From: Janibacter sp. HTCC2649
GTDB lineage: Bacteria > Actinomycetota > Actinomycetes > Actinomycetales > Dermatophilaceae
Length of the DNA stretch: 64,000 bases
Assembly: GCF_000152705.1 (NCBI RefSeq)
Contig: NZ_CH672413.1
Span: 248,001 to 312,000 of the forward strand
Direction of reading: 5' to 3'
Shown: positions 17,340 to 25,188 of the stretch, one piece after another
How the letters are laid out: every line of letters starts with the position of its first letter
Position numbering within the stretch: position 1 is the stretch's first letter
Program-made: the position numbers and the translations under genes
Notes under the pieces: model-generated
Told to the model about the DNA's origin: nothing
The model's input: the letters and a program-made list of their open reading frames with translations, nothing else
The model's database searches: none

Positions 17340-18716
17340 GTGACTGACTCATCAACCACCCCGACCGCCCTGACCGAGCTTCCTGCACTGCGCGAGACGG
17401 TGCGCGGCCTCATGCCGCAGCTGCGCGCCGACCTCGAGGCGCTCACCCGCATCCCGAGCGTCTCCTTGCCGGCCTTCGACCAGAGCCATGTCGATGCGTC
17501 CGCCGAGGCGACGGCCGACCTGCTGCGCGCCGAGGGCCTCGAGGTCGAGATCGTCCGCGAGGGCGGTGCCCCCGCGGTCATCGGGCACATCGACGGACCC
17601 GAGGGTGCACCGACGGTCATGCTGTATGCCCACCACGACGTGCAGCCGCCCGGGGACGACGCCGACTGGGACAGCGCACCCTTCGAGCCGACCGAGCGCG
17701 ACGGTCGCCTCTACGGGCGAGGTGCCGCCGACGACAAGGCCGGGATCATGGCCCACATCGCCGCCCTGCGCGCCCACGCCGGCAACCTGCCGGTCGGTGT
17801 CACGGTCTTCGTCGAGGGTGAGGAAGAGGTTGGTTCCGACTCGCTCATGACCATCCTTGAGCGCCACGGCGACAAGCTCAGGGCAGACGCCATCGTGCTC
17901 GCCGACTCGACGAACTGGGACATCGGAACGCCCGCGCTCACCACGACCCTGCGCGGTCTCATCCGCGTCGTCGTCACCGTCACGACCCTTGACCACGGCA
18001 TCCACTCCGGCATGTTCGGCGGCGCTGTCCCCGACGCGATCACGGCCCTCGTGCGCCTCATCGCCACGCTCCATGACGACGAGGGCAACGTCGCCGTCGC
18101 CGGGCTCAAGTCCGGGGAGGCCGCCGACCTCGACTTCTCCGAGGAGCGGCTGCGCGAGGAGTCCGGCCTGCTCGACGGTGTCTCGACGATCGGCTCGGGT
18201 TCACTCCTGTCGCGCATGTGGACCAAGCCGTCCCTCACGACGATCGGCATCAACGCGCCGTCGGTCGAGAAGTCCTCCAACACGCTCGTCCCCAGCGCCT
18301 GCGCCAAGCTGTCCATGCGCATCGCCGCGGACGAGGTCCCGGCCGACGCGTTCAAGGCCCTTGAGAAGCACCTGCGTGAGAACGCTCCGTGGGGCGCCAG
18401 GATCGAGATCACCCTCGACGACCAGGGCGCAGGTTTCGCCGCCGATGCGAGCGGACCGGTCTATGACCAGGCCCGCGCCGCCTTCGCCGACGCGTGGGGC
18501 AAGGAGCCGGTCGACATCGGTGTCGGAGGGTCGATCCCCTTCGTCGCGGCCTTCGCCGAGCGCTTCCCCGACGCCGCGATCCTCGTGACCGGCGTCGAGG
18601 ACCCCGACACGCGCGCCCACGGCGCCAACGAGTCGCTCCACCTCGGCGAGTTCGAGAACGTCTGCGTCGCAGAGGCGGCGCTCTTTGCCCGCCTCGGCGC
18701 GATGCCGAGGTCCTGA
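17340..18716 (+). CDS. M20 family dipeptidase/metallopeptidase
   Basis: 458 residues. Zinc ligands and catalytic residues of the M20/ArgE-DapE-CPG2 clan are visible: YAHHDVQPP (His, Asp), GRGAADDKAGI, VEGEEEVGS (catalytic Glu pair), LADSTNWDIG, and the late HGANESLHLGEF histidine. The order fits actinobacterial M20 dipeptidases acting on peptides in the cytosol. A leaderless GTG start is supported by the promoter box. The GST-like gene begins 2 bp after its stop. Confidence 0.9.
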   Translation: MTDSSTTPTALTELPALRETVRGLMPQLRADLEALTRIPSVSLPAFDQSHVDASAEATADLLRAEGLEVEIVREGGAPAVIGHIDGPEGAPTVMLYAHHDVQPPGDDADWDSAPFEPTERDGRLYGRGAADDKAGIMAHIAALRAHAGNLPVGVTVFVEGEEEVGSDSLMTILERHGDKLRADAIVLADSTNWDIGTPALTTTLRGLIRVVVTVTTLDHGIHSGMFGGAVPDAITALVRLIATLHDDEGNVAVAGLKSGEAADLDFSEERLREESGLLDGVSTIGSGSLLSRMWTKPSLTTIGINAPSVEKSSNTLVPSACAKLSMRIAADEVPADAFKALEKHLRENAPWGARIEITLDDQGAGFAADASGPVYDQARAAFADAWGKEPVDIGVGGSIPFVAAFAERFPDAAILVTGVEDPDTRAHGANESLHLGEFENVCVAEAALFARLGAMPRS

Positions 18717-18718
18717 CG

Positions 18719-19786
18719 ATGTCGCAAGACACCAGCGCAGCCGGGGCCGAGGGGTCCTCACAGGGCTCGTACGTCGAGGCAGAGTTCAAGCGCGACACGG
18801 CATACATCGAGGACCGGATCACCCGCACCGGTGAGCAGTGGCCGGTCGAGGCGGGTCGCTATCGCCTCGTCGTGGCACGGGCCTGCCCCTGGGCCAACCG
18901 CGCGATCATCGTCCGTCGACTCCTCGGCCTCGAGGGCGTGATCTCCATGGGCATCTGCGGACCGACCCACGACGCGAACTCGTGGACGTTCGACCTCGAT
19001 CCTGGCGGCCTCGACCCGGTGCTGCACATCCCGCGCATCAAGGACGCCTACCTCACTCGCTTCCCCGACTACCCCAAGGGCATCACCGTCCCGGCGATCG
19101 TGGACGTGCCGACCGGGGGAGTCGTCACCAACGACTTCCCGCAGATGACCCTCGACTTCTCGGGTGAGTGGACCGAGTTCCACCGCGAGGGTGCGCCGCA
19201 GCTCTACCCCGAGCACCTGCGCGCCGAGATCGACGAGGTCAACAAGCGCGTCTACACGGAGGTCAACAACGGCGTCTACCGCTGCGGGTTCGCCGGGACC
19301 CAGGAGGCCTATGACGCTGCCTATGACCGGTTGTTCACGGCGCTCGACTGGCTGGAGGAGCGGCTCGCCACCCAGCGCTACCTCGTCGGCGACACGATCA
19401 CCGAGGCCGATGTGCGGCTGTTCACGACGCTGGCCCGCTTCGACGCGGTCTATCACGGGCACTTCAAGTGCAATCGTTCAAAACTGTCCGAGCTCCCAGC
19501 GCTCTGGGCCTACGCGCGCGATCTCTTCCAGACCCCGGGTTTCGGTGACACCACCGACTTCGTGCAGATCAAGAGCCACTACTACGAGGTCCACCGCGAC
19601 ATCAATCCCACGGGAGTCGTGCCGCTCGGACCCGACCTCGCCGGCTGGGCGACGCCGCACGGGCGCGAGTCCCTCGGTGGTCGACCGTTCGGCGACGGGA
19701 CTCCGCCGGGCCCACCGCCCGAGGGCGAGCGCGTTGCGCCGAGCAACAACCCGCACGTCGGCGCGGACGGGCTCATCTCACTCTGA
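18719..19786 (+). CDS. Glutathionyl-hydroquinone reductase-like (GST Xi class) protein
   Basis: 355 residues. The thioredoxin-like N-terminal domain has the Xi-class motif ARACPWANRA (Cys56) and the C-terminal all-helical GST domain follows (ALDWLEERLATQRYLVG, ITEADVRLF). These enzymes reduce glutathionyl- or, in mycothiol-producing actinobacteria, probably mycothiol-conjugated quinones. The last 60 residues are Pro/Gly-rich, longer than usual. Starts 2 bp after the dipeptidase gene, so the pair is co-transcribed. The mycothiol link is inference. Confidence 0.88.
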   Translation: MSQDTSAAGAEGSSQGSYVEAEFKRDTAYIEDRITRTGEQWPVEAGRYRLVVARACPWANRAIIVRRLLGLEGVISMGICGPTHDANSWTFDLDPGGLDPVLHIPRIKDAYLTRFPDYPKGITVPAIVDVPTGGVVTNDFPQMTLDFSGEWTEFHREGAPQLYPEHLRAEIDEVNKRVYTEVNNGVYRCGFAGTQEAYDAAYDRLFTALDWLEERLATQRYLVGDTITEADVRLFTTLARFDAVYHGHFKCNRSKLSELPALWAYARDLFQTPGFGDTTDFVQIKSHYYEVHRDINPTGVVPLGPDLAGWATPHGRESLGGRPFGDGTPPGPPPEGERVAPSNNPHVGADGLISL

Positions 19787-19882
19787 CGGCGCGCCCACTC
19801 TCACGTTGATCTCGCCCAGCGGAAGGACCACGGCAGCGCGGTGCGACGAGATCACCGTGGCGGTGCGAGGCGGACCCGACGG

Positions 19883-21109
19883 TCAGCACTTCTGCCAGTA
19901 GCCGGGGCTCGTCTCGCGCACCGCTGAGGTGTAGAAGGTGTTGTAGAGCCCGAGGTTGTCGTTCGATCCGTTCGCGAGCGCATAGCCGCCGACGTTGTGG
20001 GCTCGACCCGCCTGGACGTGGGCGTAGTTCGTCGCCGTGACGCACGTTGGCGTGCTGGTGGCGGTGGGAGTGGGAGTCGGGGTGGGCGTTGCTGTCGGGG
20101 TGCCGGTGGGCGTCGCTGTCGCAGTGGGTGAGGGTGAGGAACCGATGAGCCCGAAGAACTGCGCGTCGTAGTAGGCGCCGCAGACCGTGTCGATGAAGTA
20201 GGCACCAGCCGTCCCGCACTGCGTGAGACCGCTGCCCGGATCGACTGGCGTTCCGTGGGTCATGCCCGCGATCTCGGTGAGGCGAACCGCTCCACCGCCG
20301 TACTCCGTCCAGGTCACGCCCGACGCCAGAGTGCCTGTGGCAGTGGGGGACTGGCTCACACCTGCGACGTCGGTCCACTGGTCCCGCAGCTCCCGACCGT
20401 TCATCGGAGCGACGGTCGTGTCGGACTGGCCGTGCCAGATGGCGACCTTCGGGCGCGGACCGGACCACGCGGCATACCCCGCTCTCGCAAGGTCACCCCA
20501 CGCCTTCGGCGTCTTGTCCACGCCCGGGTTCATGCACGAAAACGCCTGTGCCACAGTCGTTGCGCACCCATGTGCGATGCCAGCGTTGATCGAGCCACCG
20601 GCAAACAGGTCCGGGTATGCCGCGAGCATGCTGGCCGTCATTGCCCCTCCGCCGGAGAGCCCGGTGACGTAGACGCGGGCCGGGTTCGCGGAGTAGGTCG
20701 TGATCGCGTGCCGGACCATCGACGCGATCGAGGCGACCTCGCCCTGGCCGCGGGTCACGTCGCCGGCCTGGAACCAGTTGAAGCACGTGTTCATGTTGTT
20801 GGCCGTGCTCTGCTGCGGCAGGACAACGGTGATGCCGTTGCGGTCGGCGAGATCACGCCACCCAGATCCGTTGAGGTAGGTGCTGGCTTCCTGGGTGCAG
20901 CCGTGCAGGGCGATGACGAGGGGAGCCCCGGCTGCTGCGTTGTCGGGCCGATAGCTCCACATGGTCAGGGCGCCGGGGTTCGACCCGAACGACGTGACCT
21001 GTTGCAGCGTGGCAGCGGATGCCCCCTGTGCGGTGACGATGCCGAGCGTTGCGGCGGCGGCCACCGCGAGGGCGGACATCCAGCCGAGGACAGTGCGAGT
21101 GCGGGCCAT
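19883..21109 (-). CDS. Secreted PHB depolymerase/esterase-like hydrolase
   Basis: 408 residues. Signal peptide with cleavage near ASA-A (about residue 32). Alpha/beta hydrolase of the LpqC/PHB depolymerase group: LVIALHGCTQ, nucleophile TGLSGGG (Ser152), Asp in GQSD (230) and His in MTHG (285). A Thr/Pro/Ser linker (about 325-355, made of TPT/TAT units) joins a C-terminal domain with two cysteines (356, 408) seen in other secreted depolymerases. A GGGAGG site precedes the ATG. Likely degrades an extracellular polyester or acylated polysaccharide; the real substrate is open. Confidence 0.88.
   Translation of the reverse strand: MARTRTVLGWMSALAVAAAATLGIVTAQGASAATLQQVTSFGSNPGALTMWSYRPDNAAAGAPLVIALHGCTQEASTYLNGSGWRDLADRNGITVVLPQQSTANNMNTCFNWFQAGDVTRGQGEVASIASMVRHAITTYSANPARVYVTGLSGGGAMTASMLAAYPDLFAGGSINAGIAHGCATTVAQAFSCMNPGVDKTPKAWGDLARAGYAAWSGPRPKVAIWHGQSDTTVAPMNGRELRDQWTDVAGVSQSPTATGTLASGVTWTEYGGGAVRLTEIAGMTHGTPVDPGSGLTQCGTAGAYFIDTVCGAYYDAQFFGLIGSSPSPTATATPTGTPTATPTPTPTPTATSTPTCVTATNYAHVQAGRAHNVGGYALANGSNDNLGLYNTFYTSAVRETSPGYWQKC
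20045..20135 (-). repeat. Low-complexity Thr/Pro linker repeat in esterase gene
   Basis: Short imperfect G(T/G)GGGNGT-type units encode the alternating Thr-Pro/Thr-Ala linker between the catalytic and C-terminal domains. Units like this can change in number by slippage. Confidence 0.7.
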
Positions 21110-21307
21110 GCCGACCTCCCGGGTCCGGGCATCGCCGTTGACGCCCTGGTCCGGGAGACGCTAGTGAGGTCGACGTCGCGAAGCCGTGGGCGCAGCCCCC
21201 ATGATTCCGGGCTGCCGACTGGTCCCTCGCCCCACTGTCAGGACCTCGAACCAGGTCATCTTCGGACCACGTGCGGAGCCCGACGCCCCGCTGCACTCCG
21301 GAGCGCG
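21110..21307. other. 198-bp intergenic region, nadA to esterase
   Basis: Between the nadA stop and the esterase start, both on the minus strand. It must hold the esterase promoter; apart from the GGGAGG ribosome binding site next to 21110 I see no hairpin, repeat or RNA gene. Confidence 0.5.
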
Positions 21308-22501
21308 TCAGTCCTTGCTGGTCTCGCCGGGCAGGGCGAGCATCTGGTCGAGGGCGGCCCTGGCCTCGATGGCGACCTGCTCGTCGACGCGGATGGCGTT
21401 GACGACGCGGCCCTCGACGAGCGACTCGAGCGCCCACACGAGGTGCGGCAGGTCGATGCGGTTCATCGTCGAGCAGTAGCAGACGTTCTTCTCGAGGAAG
21501 GTGATGCGCTGCGTGGGGAACATCTGGCCCAGGCGCTGGACGAGGTTGAGCTCCGTGCCCACCGCCCACGCCGTGCCGTCGGGCGCGGCGGCGATGGTCT
21601 GGATGATCTTCTCGGTCGAGCCCACCTCGTCGGCCAGCTCGACGACCTCGTTGCGGCACTCGGGGTGGACGATGACCTTGACGCCGGGGATGGTCGCGCG
21701 GGCCGCCTCGACCGCCTCCGTGGTGAAGCGTCCATGGACCGAGCAGTGTCCGCGCCACAGGATCATCCGGGCCGCCTGCAGTTCCTCGATCGTGAGACCC
21801 CCCATGGGACGGTGCGGGTCCCAGACGACGCAGTCATCGAGCGAGCCGCCGAGGTCGCGCGCCCAGGTGTTGCGGCCGAGGTGCTGGTCGGGGAGGAAGA
21901 GGACCTTGCCCTCACCCTCGACCCCGCCGGACTCGCCGAAGGCCCACGTGAGCGCGGTCTTGGCGTTGGAGGACGTGCACACCGTGCCGGAGTGGCGACC
22001 AGTGAAGGCCTTGATCGCGGCCGACGAGTTCATGTAGGTCACGGGGACCACCTGATCTGCGACACCGGCCTCCACGAGCTGGTCCCAGCAGTCCTCGACC
22101 TGGGCGATGGCCGCCATGTCGGCCATGGAGCACCCGGCCGCGAGGTCGGGAAGGATCACGGTCTGGTCATCGCTCGTGAGGATGTCGGCGGACTCGGCCA
22201 TGAAGTGCACGCCGCAGAAGACGATCCACGGGGCGTCAGGCCTGGCCGCAGCCTCCTTGGCCAGCTTGAAGGAGTCGCCGGTGACGTCGGCGAACTCGAT
22301 GACCTCGTTGCGCTGGTAGTGGTGACCGAGGACGAACACCTTGTCGCCCAGCGCCTCCTTGGCCGCACGCGCCCGGGCCACGAGGTTGGGTTCGGACGGT
22401 GCCGGCAGGTCACCGGGACACTCGACGCCGCGCTCGGAGCGCAGGTCGCGGCCCTGGCCGAGGACGAGGAGCGGGAGCGGGGCGATGGGCGTGGTCGTCA
22501 C
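21308..22501 (-). CDS. nadA: Quinolinate synthase
   Basis: 397 residues. Condenses iminoaspartate with dihydroxyacetone phosphate to quinolinate in NAD synthesis and carries a [4Fe-4S] cluster; the three ligand cysteines are in AAGCSMADM, HPECRNEV and EKNVCYCSTMN. HHYQRNEVIEFAD and VYMNSS-like VTYMNSSAAIK are also family motifs. nadB and nadC are not adjacent. The GTG at 22501 is supported by a TAnnnT box 6 nt upstream, which rules out longer readings through inverted repeat C. Confidence 0.95.
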   Translation of the reverse strand: MTTTPIAPLPLLVLGQGRDLRSERGVECPGDLPAPSEPNLVARARAAKEALGDKVFVLGHHYQRNEVIEFADVTGDSFKLAKEAAARPDAPWIVFCGVHFMAESADILTSDDQTVILPDLAAGCSMADMAAIAQVEDCWDQLVEAGVADQVVPVTYMNSSAAIKAFTGRHSGTVCTSSNAKTALTWAFGESGGVEGEGKVLFLPDQHLGRNTWARDLGGSLDDCVVWDPHRPMGGLTIEELQAARMILWRGHCSVHGRFTTEAVEAARATIPGVKVIVHPECRNEVVELADEVGSTEKIIQTIAAAPDGTAWAVGTELNLVQRLGQMFPTQRITFLEKNVCYCSTMNRIDLPHLVWALESLVEGRVVNAIRVDEQVAIEARAALDQMLALPGETSKD

Positions 22502-22507
22502 AGAGCG

Positions 22508-22513
22508 ATCGTA
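22508..22513 (-). promoter_or_regulatory. Candidate -10 box of leaderless nadA, overlapping CGGCATAC
   Basis: Minus strand CGGCATACGAT, 6 nt, then the GTG of nadA. The TAC of the octamer forms half of the TACGAT box, the same arrangement as at the DUF3043 gene. Confidence 0.5.
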
Positions 22514-22542
22514 TGCCGGGTCACTCCTTCCCGGTTCTGGGT

Positions 22543-22606
22543 AGTCGAGAGGAGAGAACTCGCCGTATGCCGCCCGGCGCGAGCGGCGGGTTCTCTCCTC
22601 TCGACT
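22543..22606. repeat. Inverted repeat C (17-bp arms) in the divergent nadA/glycerate kinase region
   Basis: Perfect 17-bp arms 22543-22559 and 22590-22606 (AGTCGAGAGGAGAGAAC and its complement), 30-nt loop containing a GTATGCCG octamer. It lies upstream of both predicted transcription starts (22501 and 22657), so it cannot be a terminator of either gene. Possible operator or member of a palindromic element family. Confidence 0.65.
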
Positions 22607-22643
22607 GGCGATGGCGGTCTCGCCCCGGTCGCTCGCCACCGGC

Positions 22644-22649
22644 TAGCGT
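22644..22649 (+). promoter_or_regulatory. Candidate -10 box of leaderless glycerate kinase gene
   Basis: TAGCGT, 7 nt, then the GTG at 22657. A GTG at 22648 overlaps the box itself and is therefore an unlikely start. Confidence 0.5.
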
Positions 22650-22656
22650 GCGTGCC

Positions 22657-23820
22657 GTGCATGTCGTCATCGCTCCTGACTGCTTCACCGGAACCCTCAC
22701 CGCCACCCAGGCCGCTGAGGCGATGGCCGCTGGGTGGCACGACACGGCGCCCAACGACACCCTCACGCTGCTCCCGCTCTCGGACGGTGGCCCGGGCTTC
22801 CTCGACGTGCTCGCCGGCGCGCTCGACGGCGAGACCGTCGCCCTCACGGTGAGCGACCCACTCGGCCGTGACGTCCCCGCAGCGATCCTCGTGGTCGGTG
22901 AGGAAGGCGAGCGGACGGCATACGTCGAATCGGCTCAGGCCGCAGGCCTGCACCTGCTCGCCGCCGACGAACGCAACCCCGGGCTCACCAGCACATGGGG
23001 CGTCGGCCAGCTGCTCGAGGCTGCCCTGGCCGAGAAGCCGCAACGCATCGTCGTCGGACTGGGTGGCAGCGGCACGAACGACGGTGGTGCGGGACTGCTT
23101 TCCGCCCTAGGCGCCGGCCCGCCCGAACACCTCGCCCGAGGCGGCACCGCCCTCGCGAGCGCTCCCGACGACGCCCTGTCCGGGCTGCTGGCCGTGCGCG
23201 AGCAGCTCGCCGGCGTCGACCTCGTCGTCGCGACCGACGTCGAGAACCCGCTGCTCGGCTTCAAGGGCGCGAGTGCGGTCTTCGGTCCGCAGAAGGGCGC
23301 GACACCCGAACTCGCCCAGGCCCTCGAGGGCGCACTGGGGCGCTTCACCGAGATCGTCGCCCGCACGGTGTCCGAACCCCTCGACCTCCTCGCCGGTGCC
23401 CCGCGGCGGCTCGAACGCGAACCCGGCGCCGGTGCCGCAGGCGGCCTGGGCTACGCACTGTTCCTGCTGGGCGGACGTCGGGTCAGCGGGGTCGATCTCG
23501 TCCTCGACGCGGTCGGCTTCCACGACGTCGTGCACGGCTGCGACCTCGTCGTCACGGGGGAGGGCACCTTCGACTGGCAGAGCCTGCAGGGCAAGGTTGC
23601 GTCGGGCGTCGCGGTGGCCGCTCTCGGCGCCGGACTGCCCAGTGTCGTGCTCGCCGGTCAGGTCCTCGTAGGGCGCCGGGAGACCATGGGGCTCGGCATC
23701 AGCGGCACGTATGCCGTGGCCGAGACGCCCGAACAGGTCGACGCTGCGCTGCTCGATCCGGTCGGAACCCTGCGTGCCCGGGCGGCCCGCGTCGCCAGAA
23801 CGTGGTCCCCTGCTCGGTGA
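22657..23820 (+). CDS. Glycerate kinase (GckA/GarK type)
   Basis: 387 residues. N-terminal IAPDCFTGTLTATQAAEAM, then PLSDGGPGFLDVL, IVVGLGGSGTNDGGAGLL and VVTGEGTFDWQSLQGK match the glycerate kinase family that phosphorylates glycerate with ATP. In this family the first motif is normally DSFKGS/T; here it reads DCFTGT. The GTG was selected from the promoter spacing. Divergent from nadA; erpA follows 121 bp later on the same strand. Confidence 0.92.
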   Translation: MHVVIAPDCFTGTLTATQAAEAMAAGWHDTAPNDTLTLLPLSDGGPGFLDVLAGALDGETVALTVSDPLGRDVPAAILVVGEEGERTAYVESAQAAGLHLLAADERNPGLTSTWGVGQLLEAALAEKPQRIVVGLGGSGTNDGGAGLLSALGAGPPEHLARGGTALASAPDDALSGLLAVREQLAGVDLVVATDVENPLLGFKGASAVFGPQKGATPELAQALEGALGRFTEIVARTVSEPLDLLAGAPRRLEREPGAGAAGGLGYALFLLGGRRVSGVDLVLDAVGFHDVVHGCDLVVTGEGTFDWQSLQGKVASGVAVAALGAGLPSVVLAGQVLVGRRETMGLGISGTYAVAETPEQVDAALLDPVGTLRARAARVARTWSPAR

Positions 23821-23941
23821 TCCGGCCAACCGGACGTACCCTTGACGAGACGTTCGGGAACAGATCGCGGCCGACAGCAGTTGCGACCTGATGCAAGCCC
23901 CACAGTCCATCCCGAGCCCCGACGCATCACAGGAGTCACCC

Positions 23942-24331
23942 ATGAGCGAGCTCGACACCCAGCCCCAGACCAGCACAGCGACCGAGACCGCGGCCGACGC
24001 ACCGGCCCACGAGGTCCTCCTCACCGACCTCGCTGCGGGCAAGGTCAAGTCGCTTCTCGCACAGGAGGGTCGTGAAGACCTGCGCCTGCGAGTCGGCGTC
24101 CAGCCCGGCGGCTGCTCCGGCCTCATCTACCAGCTCTACTTCGACGAGCGTTCCCTCGACGGTGACCTCGTGCGTGACTTCGACGGTGTCGAGGTCGTCA
24201 TCGACCGCATGAGCGCCCCGTACCTCGTCGGCGCCACCATCGACTTCTCCGACACCATCGAGAAGCAGGGCTTCACCATCGACAACCCCAACGCCGGCAG
24301 CTCCTGCGCCTGCGGCGACTCGTTCAGCTGA
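23942..24331 (+). CDS. erpA: Iron-sulfur cluster insertion protein (A-type carrier)
   Basis: 129 residues. HesB/IscA fold with the three cluster cysteines in PGGCSGLIY and SSCACGDSF. An unstructured Thr/Ala-rich N-terminal extension of about 25 residues precedes the domain. AGGAG 7-8 nt before the ATG at 23942 fixes the start over an ATG at 23891. It delivers Fe-S clusters to apo-proteins, for example NadA and the Rieske protein in this window (inference). Convergent with the flavin reductase gene, 16 bp apart. Confidence 0.93.
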   Translation: MSELDTQPQTSTATETAADAPAHEVLLTDLAAGKVKSLLAQEGREDLRLRVGVQPGGCSGLIYQLYFDERSLDGDLVRDFDGVEVVIDRMSAPYLVGATIDFSDTIEKQGFTIDNPNAGSSCACGDSFS

Positions 24332-24347
24332 CACCGCGCAACAGGCT

Positions 24348-25073
24348 TCAGCGATATTCGGGGTTGGGGTGGTCGAAGTTGGCGCCCCGGTCCCACTTGA
24401 CGCGCTCGTTGCCTCCGGCCGGGAAGCCGCCGCCCTGCTTGAGCAACCAGGCCAGGTGCATGAGGTTCCACGTCATGAAGGTCGTGTTGCGCTGGGTGAA
24501 CTCGTTCCTTGGCCCGCCACTGCCGGCGTCGAGGTAGGACGGCCCCGGTCCGGCCTCGCCGATCCACCCGGCGTCGGCGTTGGGTGGGATCGAGCAGCCG
24601 AGGTGCTGGAGGCTGTAGAGGATGTTGGACGCGCAGTGCTTGATGCCGTCCTCGTTGCCGGTGATGATCGTGCCGCCGACCTTGCCGTAGTAGATGTACT
24701 GGCCCTTGTCGTTGTGCTGGCCGCTCATCGCGTAGAGACGCTCGATGATCTGCTTGGTGACGCTCGAGTTGTCGCCGAGCCAGATCGGGCCCGCGATGAC
24801 GAGGATGTCGCTCGCCAGGACCCGCTCGAAGATCGTCGGCCACTCGTCGGTGTCCCAGCCGTGCTCGGTCATGTCCGGATAGACGCCGATCGCGATGTCG
24901 TGGTCGATGGGCCGGATCACCTCGACCTCGACGCCGTGCTTGACCATGATCGCCGTGCTGACGTCGATGAGCCCCTGCGTGTGGCTCTTCTCGGGTGAGC
25001 GCTTGAGCGTGCAGTTGAAGACCATCGCGCGTAGGCCGGTGAAGTCGGCGTCCTGCCAGTGAGGGGTGTCCAT
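24348..25073 (-). CDS. Flavodoxin-like NADPH-dependent FMN reductase
   Basis: 241 residues. Flavodoxin-like fold: MVFNCTLKRSPEKSHTQ (phosphate loop), LVIAGPIWLGDNSSVTKQIIER and GKVGGTIITGNEDGIKH are typical of the NAD(P)H-dependent oxidoreductase/FMN reductase family. It probably reduces FMN or a quinone-like substrate. The ATG at 25073 puts the fold directly at the N-terminus; the longer reading to 25190 overlaps the divergent nucleotidase gene and has no support. Confidence 0.85.
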   Translation of the reverse strand: MDTPHWQDADFTGLRAMVFNCTLKRSPEKSHTQGLIDVSTAIMVKHGVEVEVIRPIDHDIAIGVYPDMTEHGWDTDEWPTIFERVLASDILVIAGPIWLGDNSSVTKQIIERLYAMSGQHNDKGQYIYYGKVGGTIITGNEDGIKHCASNILYSLQHLGCSIPPNADAGWIGEAGPGPSYLDAGSGGPRNEFTQRNTTFMTWNLMHLAWLLKQGGGFPAGGNERVKWDRGANFDHPNPEYR

Positions 25074-25188
25074 GTCCGCACTCTGCCCCTGCGCTCGACT
25101 CGGGACAAGGCTGCTGGGTGAATGCGGGTGGGTGAATACGGCCTGGCCCCTTGTAGGGGACGGTCGTGGTGTGGTCGCATGTCGTCCC

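Noticed and set aside
23891-24331. Longer ErpA with 17 extra N-terminal residues
   Set aside because: The AGGAG site directly before the ATG at 23942 supports the shorter form.
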